A stretch of DNA of 64,000 bases. Origin: Fistulifera solaris. Its lineage: Eukaryota > Bacillariophyta > Bacillariophyceae > Naviculales > Stauroneidaceae. The notes under the pieces were generated by a model. It was not told the DNA's origin. It did not search any database and saw only the letters and a program-made list of their open reading frames with translations. The translations under genes and the position numbers were made by a program. The stretch is taken from positions 1,178,001 to 1,242,000 of the forward strand of contig AP026124.1 in assembly GCA_030295235.1 (NCBI GenBank), in the 5' to 3' direction. Positions 33,172 through 44,910 of the stretch are shown in pieces. Positions within the stretch are counted from its first letter, which is position 1. Every line of letters begins with the position of its first letter.

Positions 33172-36100
33172 ATGTCATCCCAGGCACGAGGTCTTCATAA
33201 CTTCATTTCTGAACTAAGAAATGCAAAAAGCAAGGTAAGTTGACAATTCATCTTTGATTGTTTGGCTTGTCACGGTCGTCCGTTACGTTGGTCCAAAGTC
33301 TTCACTGATTGTGCGACATCTTGCACCAATCAAAATATGTTATTCATATGGAGAGTGAGACCAAGTGTATGATTTGTGTCGTACCGTGCGAAAGGGCATT
33401 GCTGCTTGAAATAATTGACCTGCGACAATCATGTGCATTAGATTCAATTGTCAGAAGAAGAAGAAGCTGACCCTTTTGACGACCGATTTGTACCATGAAA
33501 TTCAACAGGAAGATGAAAAACAGCGAGTTGATAAGGAATTGGCTAACATTAGGAAGCAGTTCATGCCGAAAGGGGGAAAATTGAACGACGATGGTAGCAA
33601 CCCTGCTTTGAACACTTACAAACGAAAGAAGTATGTTTGGAAACTCGTGTACATCCACATTCTTGGATATGAAGTTGACTTCGGTCACCCTGAAGTCCTT
33701 GTTCTTGTGCGATCCTCTAAATATGGTGAAAAGAATGTTGGTTATACAGCGCTAAGCCTCTTGATGCGAGGTGACGATCCGATGATGAACAGTATCAGGA
33801 GTGATATTGTCAAGGATTTGACAAAACCAACCGCGGCTGGGAAAAGTAACGCCCCTCCTGACGCTGCACAGGCTTTAGCTATTTGTGCTATCGCGAACAT
33901 CACAGGACTTGAACTTATTCAGTCCATGCATATGGAAGTAGTGCAAACTATGGTCGCAAAGTCATCGAGCGCAAACGTGAAAAAGAAAGCTGCATTGTGC
34001 CTACTCAGGCTCGCCCGTACAAACCCAAAACTTGTCACAGGAAAAGATTTTGTGACTCAAATTGCTCAGCTCCTACAAGATCGCCACTTAGGTGTGCTCA
34101 CAAGTAGCATGAGTCTGCTGTACGGACTAGCTTCGCAAGCGCCGAATGAGTACGAAAGCCTTATTCCTTATGCGGTTCATATTCTTGGGATGCTCGTTTT
34201 GAAGAAAGCTTGCGCTCGAGAGTATCTTTACTACCGTACACCTAGTCCTTGGCTTCAAATCAAGTTGCTCAAGTTTCTCCAGCTTTATCCGCATGCTCTC
34301 GCGCAAGCGGGAGACAGTAGCACCTCCCCAGAGACATCTCCTGCTAGTGGCAGTGCTCATATCTCACAGCTGACAAATATTATTTCAAAGATTCTAACGG
34401 AAACAGATGTTTCTGACTCAATCAACAAGTCGAACGCTGATCACGCAGTCCTTTTCGAAGCCGTGAATCTCATTATTTGCTGGGGATCCACGAGCCAACA
34501 AGCGCTTAGAGACGGAGCAATGAAGCTACTAGGGAAATTCATTTCGGTCAGAGAACCAAATATTCGATATCTTGGGCTGATGACGATGGCTAAGTTAGCT
34601 CAACTCGAAGGAAGTGGAGAGTCGATCAAAAAGCACCAGGCGACCGTTTTGGTTTCTTTGAAAGATGCGGATATTAGTGTCCGACGTCGCGCGCTAGATC
34701 TCTTGTTTGTCATGTGTGATACCGATAACGCTGAACGAATCGTAGATGAGCTTGTTGCACATCTGGTGATAGCGGACGCTGCCATCAGAGAAGAAATGGT
34801 TTTGAAAATCGCAATTTTGGCCGAAAAGTACGCCACTGACTTGCGTTGGTACGTTGATACGATTCTTAAGCTAATTTCTATCAGTGGCGATCATGTCAGC
34901 GATGCGATTTGGCACCGCGTTGTACAGATCGTTACCAACCACCCCCAAGGTGACCTTCAAGCGTACACAGCTGCAACTCTTCTGGTCGCTGCAAGTCCCC
35001 GTCGCTGCCACGAAACCACTGTTCGAGTGGCAGCCTATATACTCGGCGAATTCGGATTTCTGATAGCTGAACGACCCGGCATGAGTGGAGAAGAGCAGTT
35101 TCGCATCCTTCATCAACACTGGACTACTGCCGATCCAGCCACCAGAGCTATTCTTGTCAGCAGTTACGCGAAACTTGCCAATCTTTACGAGGAATGCAGA
35201 CCGCTGGTTGCTCCTGTATTTGCCAAATCAATGAACAATGTTGATGTAGAGATTCAGCAACGATCAGCAGAATACGCGGCGATGAGAGAAGCGTTCAGCC
35301 CTGAAGCGGTCGAGGATCTTCTTCGAGAGATGCCACCTTTTGAAGAGAAGAAACAAAGTGCGCTTGAACAGCGTTTGCGGGAGAAAGAAGGTGACGATAG
35401 TGCCGCCGTCGTCAAGGCAGCTCGGCCTAGTGCAGCAGAGCGTAAGAGGGCTGCACAAAGCGCAGCCGCTCGGGTCGCTGAAGAAACCCAATCTCGACCC
35501 CAAACTGCCGACGAAGGTCCTGCTAGCCCAATGAGAAGTAAGTTTGTTGTACACTAATATGCACCTCTCTGCGAATCTCTCACTCACTGTTCTCTTTTAG
35601 ACGGTGCTACCGGGGGAAGTATTCCTGAATTCGATCGAAGCCAGAAAGTTGGCATCCCAAAAGAAGTCATACCTGCCATGCGAAAGGCTTTCTCCAATCT
35701 TTGCACTTCTCCTTCTGGGGTTTTATTCGAGAACTCGCTTCTTCAAGTTGGCGTGAAACATGAGTATGTTGGTGCTCAGGGAAGAATTTCTGTTTTCTTT
35801 GGAAACTTAAGCAAGGCGCCCTTGTCGCATTTCAGAGCAGATGTCGAAGAACGAGATCATTTGAAGATACAAAAACAAGGGACGCAGGGCTTGCTTGACT
35901 CAGACGAAAACGGTGGATGCACGGTTGCCGTGAGAACACAAGCAAAAATGTTATTGTCAGTAGAAGTGGTGGCCCCTTTCGATGACGCACCTGCGATGCG
36001 CGTGTCCTTCGTAACCGAAGAGGGAGAGTATCACGAGTATCCACTTCGCCTCCCAATTGTTGCTACTTGTTTCATGGAACCGGTGACCTTAGAAGCAGGT

Positions 36101-36466
36101 GCTTTTATGCAGAGATGGAGAAGCTTAGAAGGACAAGAAAGGGAATGCCAGGAAGTTGTAAAAGCTCCCCCCAATGGGCCCGAAATCGATGAAGAGTATA
36201 TGGATCGAATTGCCTCCATCATAACAAACGGTTTGAAGTTTGGACGATGTATTGGGTGCGATCCCACACCATGGACTGTTTCGGGTGCAGCAACCTTTCG
36301 AACAGCCGCCAAAGATATGAATGGAAACAATATTAATGTCGGATGTCTTGTTAGAGTGGAAGCCAACCCACAGGCTGGTGCGTTTCGAGTAACCACACGA
36401 ACACTGCACCCGCTTTGCTCGAAGGCCGTGAAGAATGTTGCACTTGTTAGTATCAAGTTGGCCTAA
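33172..36466 (+). CDS. Clathrin adaptor alpha-adaptin (AP-2 large subunit type)
   Basis: Large subunit of the AP-2 clathrin adaptor, which selects cargo at the plasma membrane. Three exons (33172-33234, 33509-35537, 35601-36466; introns 274 and 63 nt) encode 985 residues, the usual length. The N-terminus reads MSSQARGLHNFISELRNAKSK, then VDKELANIRKQF and KRKKYVWKLVYIHILGYEVDFGH, which is the alpha-adaptin hallmark. The trunk is helical solenoid (AALCLLRLARTNPKLV, LLKFLQLYPHA). A charged hinge leads to an ear domain (SPSGVLFENSLLQVGVKHEY, GRISVFFGN). All frames are intact. It could in principle serve AP-1/2-like roles in lineages that lost a subunit, but the alpha type is clear. Confidence 0.95.
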
Positions 36467-36848
36467 GGATATACTGTAATCCACCACTTTTTGTCTTGAC
36501 CTTTTGATCTTATCTTCGGACCAGGCGGATACTAACAATGTTTTCGGGTGTCCTAGGCCACTCGCCTTAGGAGTAATTACACGGCTAGGCTTGTGTCCGT
36601 TGCCGATTAACCTTAGTCGCCTCACATGCGCCGATATCAATCTTGACTCATGATTGAAATCCAGTCATGACAAAAGGTATCCAACACTTTGGGACTATAG
36701 TAAAAAGCGCAAATTGTCGTCCGTACTGCGTAAGGTTCCGTCTCGACCGCCAACGAAATTTTACGATGCGATTATCGATCACAGAACAAACCATAAATTT
36801 CTTGATAAAGGGCTCTTTGACGGATATATAAACTATTAAAAATCAATT
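36467..36848. other. Intergenic, 382 bp, with palindrome copy d
   Basis: It contains the best copy of the dispersed palindrome, 36642-36675, about 175 bp upstream of the NOL10 start. Nothing else is recognised. Confidence 0.55.
36642..36675 (+). repeat. Dispersed palindrome copy d
   Basis: CTTGACTCATGATTGAAATC followed by CAGTCATGACAAAA. Arms TCATGATTG and CAGTCATGA form a 9-bp inverted repeat with one mismatch around AAATC. Confidence 0.7.
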
Positions 36849-39118
36849 ATGAACGTTCAAAAGCGAAACGGTGTTTCAATTTACTGTCTCTCGACGGGAA
36901 CGCAACTACCTGAATGGCTTGGCGAGCAGGCTCGAAGGAATCTTTTCCAAGCGCGACGAATCTGTTCGTCGTCGAATTGAATTAATTCAGGATTTTCAGA
37001 TGCCAGCGTCTTCCTCGCGCATAGTGCAGTCACTAGATGGGAGATATATAATTGCAGCTGGAACGTATCCTCCAAGGATACGGTGCTACGATGTCAATGA
37101 ACTGACTATGAAGTTTGAAAGATACGTAGACGCGGGAATCATCGATATGGTCATGCTTGGCGATGACTACGGAAAAGTAGCTTTATTACGGGAAGACCGT
37201 ACAATCGACTTTCATGCTCCGTATGGGTTTCATGAGTCGATCAAAATACCCACATTTGGGAGGGCGATGGCTTACGAACCCACGACTTGCGAACTATTAG
37301 TGGGTGCCAAGGGTAATCAAATTTATCGGGTCAGTTTAGACGAAGGTCGGTTCAATGAGCCGTGGACGTTTGATGATCTTCCATCATCGGCCACATGCAT
37401 TGCTGTTGATCGTTCTTATCCGCTTGCAAGCGTTGGTTGCGAGGACGGTATAGTTCGTTTTTGGGATAGCCGAACACCCGATTTCTTACAACCGTTCTTG
37501 AAGCTTGATGTCCTAAGTGCAACAACTGGATACGGTTTTGCTGATGAAAATTCATTTACAGACCCAAATGAAATAACATCGATTACCCATGATGCCAGCG
37601 GTATGTATATAGCTGCAGGGACTGGAGGCGGTCTTGTTGCGCTGTATGACGTGAGATCAAGTCGACCACTGCATGTCAAGGAACACAAACTTGGTATGCC
37701 TATACATACTGTGAAGTTTCATTACGGATCTGGAACTATTCTTAGCTCCGATGAGAAGCTAATCAAAATGTGGCGATACAGATCATCGGCTCAAACGACA
37801 AAACAGCCCGCTTTCGAAGAGCGGTTGAATGACGACAATGCAACCGACATTGGGAGAGTTGAAGTGAACATTGAAGCGACAGGCAAGCTGTCGCACTTCA
37901 TCGTGGCTGGTGATGAATCAGATCCTCATGGTGACCGAACTGGGGTCCTGTTATGCGCCACCGATCAACCAAAAATGGAATCTTTCTATCTTCCGAAGCT
38001 TGGTATCGCGCCCAAGTGGTGTTCCTTCCTTGAAAACATTACTGAGGAATTGGAAGAACGGGATCTTCAAAGGGATGGAACACTCACAGGAAACAATCTT
38101 GAAGGGCAGGAAACTGTGTACGATAACTACAAGTTTGTCAGTCGTGATGATGTCGAAAAACTTGGGATTTCAAATCTCGTTGGTACTCCATTACTTCGCG
38201 GATACATGCACGGCTTTTTCATTGATATTAATCTATATAACCGTGTGAAAGCCGTGGCGAATCCATTTGAGTATGAACAGTATCAGCAGAAGAAACTCAA
38301 GGAGCGAATGGACGCCAAGCGGTCCAGTCGAATCGCTCCTCGACCTTCAGAGAAGAAGAGTAAGAGTGCTGTGAATGCTGATCTTGCCGATCGATTGGAA
38401 TACAAGGCCAAAGATTCTACCAAAGCTGGGAAGATTGCAGGAAATATTCTCTCAGATGACCGTTTCGGCAACTTGTTTACGAATCCTGACTTTGAAATCG
38501 ACGAGGAAGATGAAGATTTTAAACTTCGTAACCCTAGTGGCATTGCTGCAGTTAAACGGAAGCAGAACAATTTGGATAGCGACAATTCAGACTCGGAGGC
38601 CGAAGATATTGGTACCAAAGAGAAGCAACTTACGTATCAGGAACACCAATCAGCAATTGAAGCTAGCGACAATGATAGTAACAGCAGTGAAAGCGACGAC
38701 GACACTGGCTTCCGCGGTGGGAAAGTTCGAGGTGAAGCCTATGAAGAGATGAAAGCGTTTGGAAAGAAGAAAATTACGAGCGGACCTAAAGCCGGAACAA
38801 AGAAGACAAAATTGTCCATGTATGAAGCTGAGGATCTCGGTAGCTCAAATGCAGTTCAGCTTGGTCTAGGCGCTGAAAATGCCCAAGAAAAAGACCCAAA
38901 AACGTCTCAACGAGTTGAAAATGCCTCTTTCTAAACGACTCATTTTGCAAGATGATGGGCTAAAGCTCCGAATTGCCAAGGGTTCAAAGGAGGTTACGTT
39001 TACACCAAGTGATGTGAAGAAGAAAGTAGAACGGGAGCAAGCGGAACGAGGCAAGCTCCGTGGTACAGGTGACCGTCGTAGTGCCAAAGGACTTAGCTCC
39101 AAGAAGACATCGAGATAA
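36849..39118 (+). CDS. Nucleolar WD-repeat protein NOL10/ENP2
   Basis: Ribosome biogenesis factor of the small-subunit processome. Single exon of about 755 residues after two one-base insertions are removed (T-run 36942-36945 and C-run 38882-38884). The start MNVQKRNGVSIYCLSTGTQLPEWL and the following RRRIELIQDFQMP are typical of the family. WD-like repeats follow (SLDGRYIIAAGTYPPRIRCYD, VGCEDGIVRFWDSR, AAGTGGGLVALYDVR). The conserved central block has ENITEELEE, VYDNYKFVSRDDVEKLG and GTPLLRGYMHGFFID, followed by DRFGNLF and an acidic stretch. The restored C-terminus reads KKKTQKRLNELKMPLSKRL and ends in basic residues. In ENP2/NOL10 this tail contacts other processome proteins. Confidence 0.93.
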
Positions 39119-39636
39119 GGCAGTTTGTTGGACTTTTCGCAATAACCGTCAGACGATCGTTGCGACTATGACTTCACCAGTTGGTTGGCAATCCGCAGCA
39201 TTTAAAATTGAACGAGATAGATCTCGCGCCAAAACACGTCGGAATTAGTGCAGCTCTTGTCATCACCCAAATACCTTCGGTCGTATGTCAAGTAGGAGTC
39301 CTACGCCATGCCATTGCTCCTCATTCGTTCAATCAAATTGTAAAGGCCTCAACCGCACAGAAAAGAGTCTTGAAAGATTACCTTTGTTTAGTTTTACTTA
39401 TCTAGAAAATCTTGTGGCCTTTTCAACGCTAGAATTTTTATCAGCTTCTGCCACGACTTCTCAAATTGGGATAACGACCGCTATCCGTTGACCGGCCCAC
39501 AGAGAAATACCTCAGGAAATGGAAATGATACTCCAGTCATGGACTCAATTTACGTGATGGTTATGATCAAGGATGCAAATCGGACGGGTGGTCGAGATTG
39601 CAAGCCAATTTTGCAGGGGAACGATTCGGTGTGGAC

Positions 39637-39849
39637 TCAAGCGGGCCTTTCCCGATATTTGGCTTCCAGGCACCTACCAAAGCATTTAAGCTCGAAGATT
39701 GCAGAAGAGGCATAAGACACCCTCAATCCCAATTGATACAGTTGAAAACTGTTGGGCGTGTCACGACCCGATTGTTTTGTTGTGAAATACCGTTGACAGA
39801 CGCTCATGAAAATGAGTAGAAACACGGCGACAAGCGGCTTCCTCGTCAT
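39637..39849 (-). CDS. Weak candidate: small secreted protein
   Basis: A 70-codon frame from an ATG at 39849 opens with a good signal peptide (MTRKPLVAVFLLIFMSVCQRYF) followed by a short Cys-poor chain. A GTAGGT that could serve as donor lies near its end, so it may continue in a second exon. I find no homology signal and no support beyond the signal peptide; it may be chance. Confidence 0.2.
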   Translation of the reverse strand: MTRKPLVAVFLLIFMSVCQRYFTTKQSGRDTPNSFQLYQLGLRVSYASSAIFELKCFGRCLEAKYRERPA

Positions 39850-40249
39850 TTCGACAAGCTCACATGCATCATAAGTGAAAATTGATAGAAAACGGTCAGA
39901 TTATCGCCTTGGTTTGGAATGCAATTCATGAAGGTCATCATCGATGGATTGGAATAATAAGCATGGCAAAGAAATGGGCGAAAACTCATGTGCTATGCAT
40001 GGGCATTTTTGGCGTAAGAACACCGTTTGCTTGCCAACGGCTTACTCTAACCATTCACAGTACATGTTGTTTTGGAGCGGTACTCATGTTTGTGTTAGTG
40101 TCGTAGTGTGTTTGTAAATGTCACAGAGGGTGCACGGACAGACTGGACCCTATTTGAGGCTCGTGACTGAAAATCGTTGATAAACCCTTCCAGGACTTAA
40201 TCCATTGCGGACAATTTATGTTACAGTAAATTATCAAATAGCGCACTAC

Positions 40250-40263
40250 GGTACCGGTACCGG
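40250..40263. repeat. GGTACC palindrome
   Basis: GGTACCGGTACCGG, about 225 bp upstream of the first phosphoglycerate dehydrogenase. Related motifs occur at 14975-14991, 49211-49224, 60121-60131 and 62385-62395. Confidence 0.7.
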
Positions 40264-40487
40264 TTACCGCTACTGCAAAGTACTAAAAGCTCGTATAGCC
40301 AAAAGCAGTCTCAAGCGTTCGGTGCGGTTTTGGGTCTTTCCGCCATCAAACATCAAACATCAAAACAGAGCCGCACAATTATTTGTTTCGCTTTCCGCTG
40401 ATTGCTGACCAGGTACCGTTACAATTTACAACTCACTCCTAGCATTCCCTCGTCCCTTTTTCAAAACAAAATCATCTTTTTGTCAAA

Positions 40488-41902
40488 ATGACTTTACTCT
40501 CTTTGCAACGCTCTACGGCGGCAAAAACTCTATGGAATAGTCGAACCCGAGTCTTTAGTTCAAAGTCGGCAGGGCTTTCGGTTGATGTTGAACACTTTAC
40601 GGCTGGATGGAACAATGCGGGAGGCGACAATGCAGCAGCAAACGGAAAGTGCTCCGTTCAGACCTTCAACAAGATTTCACCATCTGGGCTTAGTCGCTTT
40701 CCGGAAAGTTACTACAAGGTAGAGGCAGCAGAGTCGGCCTCGGGGCCGGCCAACGTTCTTTTGCTGCGCTCGCACAAACTCCAAGAGTCGGAAGTCGATG
40801 TTACTGTCCGTGCCATTGCTCGTTGCGGTGCTGGAACGAACAATATTCCAGTTGCTCGTATGACTCAGTTAGAATTCCAGTCTTCAACACCCCCGGTGCA
40901 AACGCAAATGCCGTCAAGGAGCTGATCTTATGCGGTATGCTGCTCGGTAGTCGTCGTATCGTTGACGGTGTCAATCACATGAAATCGTTGGGTGAGAAGG
41001 GACTCGCTCGTGAGCGTGTTGAAAAAGACAAAGCGATGTTTGGAGGACGAGAGATTCATGGAAAGACTCTTGCCGTCGTCGGTCTGGGTCACATTGGCTC
41101 CCTCACGGCACGTGACGCCACGGCCCTTGGCATGAAAGTCACTGGTTACGACCCTGGTCTTTCCGTCATGTCCGCTTTGAAGCTGCCTCGAGATATGGAG
41201 CTGAAGGACTCGATTGCCTCGGCCGTCGCTAATGCTGATTACATCAGCATTAACATTCCTTACATCAAGAAGAGTCCACAAGAAGGTGGTACTCACGGCA
41301 TCATCGGCAAAGAAGTAATTAGCCATTTCAAGAAAGATGCTGTTCTCTTAAACTTTGCTCGAGGCGAACTCGTGGACTCTCACGCAATGAAAGCTTTTTT
41401 GGATGCCGGTGACGGCAGATATGTGTGCGATTTCCCGGATGATGAGCTTTGGAATCACCCCAATGCCATTCTGCTTCCACATTTAGGAGCCTCTACTTAT
41501 GAAGCCGAAGATGAAGCAGCCAGCATGGCCGCGGATACCCTTCGCGACTACATTGAGCATGGTGAAATCCGTAACTCTGTCAACTTTCCTACTACTGCAC
41601 TAGAAGAACGCCACGACCAAGTTGTCCGTGTGACCGTGGTGAATGAAAATCTTCCGGGTGTGCTGGCAAAGATCACTGACGTGTGTGCCAAGGCCGGCAT
41701 GAACATTGCTCAGCAGATCAACCAGTCAAAGGGCGACATTGCTTACAACGTAATCGACCTAAACGCCTCAAACAAGCCTATGGATCTTAAGGACTTTCAA
41801 AGAGACATGACAATGATTGAAGGTGTCCTAAGTACGCGAATCATTTTCGGTGCCCCGGGAGTAGGGTTTGCACGAAATGTGAATGGTCAATACGTCGTTT
41901 AA
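40488..41902 (+). CDS. D-3-phosphoglycerate dehydrogenase, tandem copy 1
   Basis: First step of the phosphorylated serine pathway (3-phosphoglycerate to 3-phosphohydroxypyruvate, NAD-dependent). Single exon, 471 residues after one missing base is supplied at the G near 40872 (MTQLGIPVFNTPGANANAVK). A Ser/Arg-rich lead (MTLLSLQRSTAAKTLW, then TRVFSSKSA) suggests organelle import, probably mitochondrial. Key parts: RCGAGTNNIPVARM, the Rossmann loop VVGLGHIGSLTA, NFARGELVDSHA, catalytic His in LPHLGAST, and a C-terminal ACT regulatory domain (VVNENLPGVLAKITDVCAKAG) that likely binds serine or another effector. The second copy starts 517 bp downstream on the same strand. Confidence 0.93.
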
Positions 41903-42419
41903 ATTTCCTATACATCAATCAAAACCCGTCAATAAAAATAAACAGTTGCTGAATACGTATGGTATTTTTGTTTCTATCCACGACGCACGTAGCATTCAGA
42001 CGACAAATATGTCAGGTTACTGGTCCATGGAAACATAGTCGAGTCCCTTGCGTCGGCGAGACTCGAGTCGTTGCCCGTTGCCCATTGCCCACCACAAAAA
42101 GAACGGAACGTTCCAGGTTCCAGGCACGGTCCGAGTGCCGTTTGAGGTACGTGCACGTTCTCGGACTAGGAAGTAATGACGCGCCAGATCAGCGTCGGAC
42201 ACAGTCCAGACTCCAGAGGTTGTACTCGTATCGTGGCCGTTACACAAAAAGCCAGAGTCCGCGCAATAACTTCCCCATCGTTCCGTCGTTCCTCCACCCA
42301 TCAAAAAATCCGTCCCATTGCGCATTTCAAAAAAAATCTAAAGTGGCCCGATCCTTCGGCATTCATATCCAACCTTTCTTCTCATTTTCGAGCCCAAGCA
42401 CCGACTCTTTCCAAAAGTA
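41903..42419. other. Intergenic between tandem dehydrogenases, 517 bp
   Basis: Promoter of copy 2 and 3' UTR of copy 1. Short direct repeats GTTGCCCGTTGCCCATTGCCC occur near 42071-42091. No gene is seen. Confidence 0.55.
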
Positions 42420-43907
42420 ATGGCCTCTACTATTCTGAAAAGCTTTTCGACGACGGCGCAACGTAATGTTGGCAGCCAACTCTCGTCGGCAATGCGTTCG
42501 TTCGCTACCATCCACGTCGAACATGGTCGCGGCGTATGGAAGACATACGGCGATGTGACCAACTACACGCCCGGAAAGTTTCAAATTAAAACATTCAACA
42601 AGATCTCGCCGATCGGTCTGGCTCGTCTATCCGAAGATCGTTACGATATCCGCACAGAAGAGCAAGATGCTCACAACGCTCACGCTATCCTCCTTCGATC
42701 GCACAAACTGAAGGAGGAAGAAGTCGCTCACACCGTTCGTGCTATTGCAAGGTACGTGTTGAGTTTCAGAAGAATCCTGTGTTTTATAAACGGTAAATTT
42801 GAGTCTGACATGGCAATTCATCTCTGTAGATGCGGTGCAGGAACCAACAACATCCCAGTGGCTCGCATGACAGAACTCGGCATCCCGGTATTTAACACTC
42901 CGGGTGCTAACGCAAACGCTGTTAAAGAGCTAGTGATTTGTGGACTCTTCCTAGGAAGCCGAAAGGTTATTGATGGAATCAATCATATGAAATCGCTCGG
43001 AGAGCAAGGCCTTGCGCGCGAACGCGTCGAAAAGGACAAGGCGATGTTTGGAGGACGCGAAGTGAATGGAAAGACTTTGGCTGTAATTGGGTTGGGTAAT
43101 ATCGGTGCCGCTACGGCTCATGATGCTGCTCAACTGGGAATGAAGGTGAAAGGGTACGACCCTGGTCTCTCTGTTACAGCGGCCTTGAAATTGCCGAGCA
43201 GCGTGCAGTTGAGTGATTCGATTACATCGGCAGTGGCAGATGCTGACTACATTAGTATCAACATTCCCTACATCAAAGGAGCTAATGGTACGCATCGCAT
43301 CATCAATGATGAAATCATTAAGCATTTTAAGCAAGGAGCTGTCTTGTTGAACTTTGCGCGCGGTGAACTTGTGGACTCGGATGCTTTGAAGAAGCATTTG
43401 GACACGAAAGACGGTCGCTACATTTCAGACTTTCCCGATGACGTTATCTGGAACCATGAAAACGCAGTAATCTTACCTCATCTTGGGGCCTCGACGGAAG
43501 AAGCCGAAGACGCTGCCGCCTCTATGGCCGCTGATACTATCAAAATGTTCCTTGAGGAGGGTTCCATTCGGCATTCGGTCAACTTCCCGACTACTTCACT
43601 CCCTGAGCGTCCGAAAGGAACCGTGCGATTTACAGTCGTTAACAAGAACGTTCCAGGCTGTCTCGCCATGATCACTGAATCCTTCGCGAATGCCGGTATG
43701 AACATTGTGCAACAAATCAATCAATCGCGTGGCGATATTGCGTACAACATGCTTGACATTGATGTTTCGTCAAATGGCGATGTGCATTCGTTCAAGGACG
43801 TTCAAGAACAAATCACTCAAATCGATCATGTATTGAGCACCCGAATTCTTTTTGGAACTCCTGGTCAAGGTTACGCCAAGAAGATTGACGGAGAATATTT
43901 CGTCTAA
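42420..43907 (+). CDS. D-3-phosphoglycerate dehydrogenase, tandem copy 2
   Basis: Two exons (42420-42751 and 42830-43907) encode 469 residues with the same domain order as copy 1: RCGAGTNNIPVARM, VIGLGNIGAATA, NFARGELVDSDA, LPHLGAST and a C-terminal ACT domain (VVNKNVPGCLAMITESFANAG). The N-terminus (MASTILKSFSTTAQRNVGSQL) looks like a mitochondrial presequence. The 78-nt intron has canonical GT-AG ends, splits the Arg codon before CGAGTNN, and is absent from copy 1. It is a multiple of three and has no stop codon, so unspliced message would add 26 residues in the middle of the substrate domain. The frame is intact. Confidence 0.94.
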   Translation: MASTILKSFSTTAQRNVGSQLSSAMRSFATIHVEHGRGVWKTYGDVTNYTPGKFQIKTFNKISPIGLARLSEDRYDIRTEEQDAHNAHAILLRSHKLKEEEVAHTVRAIARYVLSFRRILCFINGKFESDMAIHLCRCGAGTNNIPVARMTELGIPVFNTPGANANAVKELVICGLFLGSRKVIDGINHMKSLGEQGLARERVEKDKAMFGGREVNGKTLAVIGLGNIGAATAHDAAQLGMKVKGYDPGLSVTAALKLPSSVQLSDSITSAVADADYISINIPYIKGANGTHRIINDEIIKHFKQGAVLLNFARGELVDSDALKKHLDTKDGRYISDFPDDVIWNHENAVILPHLGASTEEAEDAAASMAADTIKMFLEEGSIRHSVNFPTTSLPERPKGTVRFTVVNKNVPGCLAMITESFANAGMNIVQQINQSRGDIAYNMLDIDVSSNGDVHSFKDVQEQITQIDHVLSTRILFGTPGQGYAKKIDGEYFV

Positions 43908-44267
43908 AGCTATTAAATGATTTCCTTGTGTAGAACATTGTGCATGTCACTCGAGGTTTCTAGGTCTAGATTATGCATCCATCGTCCTTCTGTGTCCTAA
44001 GTCGATAGAAAGGATGGAATGGGTTCTTGACTAGCGAATAGAAGATATGCAACTTACAAGTTGCCGATCTCGGTTCCTCGTCGATCAACAGCTAAAAAAA
44101 GGCGGTTAAGGACAACCATAGTTGTCTTTGCTGACGATTCCCATCTGACGAAAAAAAATTGAACTGATGCATACCGTCGGAAAATAAATTGGTTCTAAGT
44201 AACACGCACTTCCCTAGTGAATCTCTACAAAAGAAGGCTTTGCTTCACTAGCGAGGGTTTAGAAAAT
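43908..44267. other. Intergenic, 360 bp
   Basis: Tail-to-tail spacer between the second dehydrogenase and the small plastid protein gene. I see nothing in it beyond A-rich runs. Confidence 0.55.
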
Positions 44268-44910
44268 TTAGTTCTTTCCGAAGATGCTTCCCTTAGGAGC
44301 GAATGGCTTAGCATCGTTCTTCTTTCCAGAGTAATCATATTTAGTCTTGGCCATTCGGTGTCCCAAGTTGACATCCTTCTTCCAATTTCCCTCTAGGTTG
44401 GTTCCGCGCTTCAAGTAGAACTCGTCGAAACCAAGGAACTTTCCGGCCTTAGCGACGTTCTTCTTGTAGTTGGCTGCCTTTTTGGCCTCTTCCTCGGCAC
44501 GGATCTTTGCGTATTGCGCCGCAGTCAATCCGCTGGGGACGTAAGAATTGGCACCAATGGTTCCGGTCTTCAACTGTACATACCACAGTGAGAAACGATT
44601 TAAGCTCAATCACCATAAATACGATTACAAAGCAATAATATCAACTTACGTTCTTCTTATCACGAGCACCATACTTGTTGGAGTCCTTGATAGGGGCCCA
44701 AAGGTCCATGTTGGCGATCTTATATGAAACAAAACGAGGGATTATGAAGCGTTAGCAACACAGGCTGCTTCAAGAGATCGCAACATAAGAAGTCATTGCA
44801 CTTACGTCGTCGAAAAGAGCATCGACTTGAGTGCTGGCACGTCCGGCCTGTTGGGGGACGAAAGCCGAAACAACAGCGAGGGAGGATACGAAAACAGCGG
44901 CTAACTTCAT
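44268..44910 (-). CDS. Small plastid-targeted protein of unknown function
   Basis: Three exons (44910-44806, 44718-44650, 44573-44268; introns 87 and 76 nt) encode 159 residues with phase-0 junctions. The N-terminus MKLAAVFVSSLAVVSAFVPQQ is a textbook diatom bipartite targeting peptide with Phe after the cleavage Ala. The mature part reads ALFDDIANMDLWAPIKDSNK, then YGARDKKNLKTGTIGANSYV and a Lys/Ala-rich helix (YAKIRAEEEAKKAANYKKN), and ends in short repeats of basic and aromatic residues (RMAKTKYDYSGKKNDAK). No membrane helix is seen in the mature chain. Abundant small soluble proteins of this type are found with diatom thylakoid complexes, but I cannot assign a complex. CRE-like elements lie 250-275 bp upstream. 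The ATG at 44910 is chosen over an upstream in-frame one because of the targeting peptide. Confidence 0.85.

Larger units (their letters stand above)
39119..40487. other. Intergenic, 1.37 kb
   Basis: This lies between NOL10 and the first phosphoglycerate dehydrogenase. It holds a partial palindrome copy (CTCGTGACTGAAAATC near 40159-40174), a GGTACCGGTACCGG motif at 40250-40263, and a weak minus-strand candidate at 39637-39849. The short plus-strand frames at 39488-39819 have no recognisable domain. Confidence 0.5.

Noticed and set aside
39488-39819. Two overlapping plus-strand frames (73-75 codons) downstream of NOL10
   Set aside because: They change frame without any motif in either, and overlap the weak minus-strand candidate. 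None is convincing.
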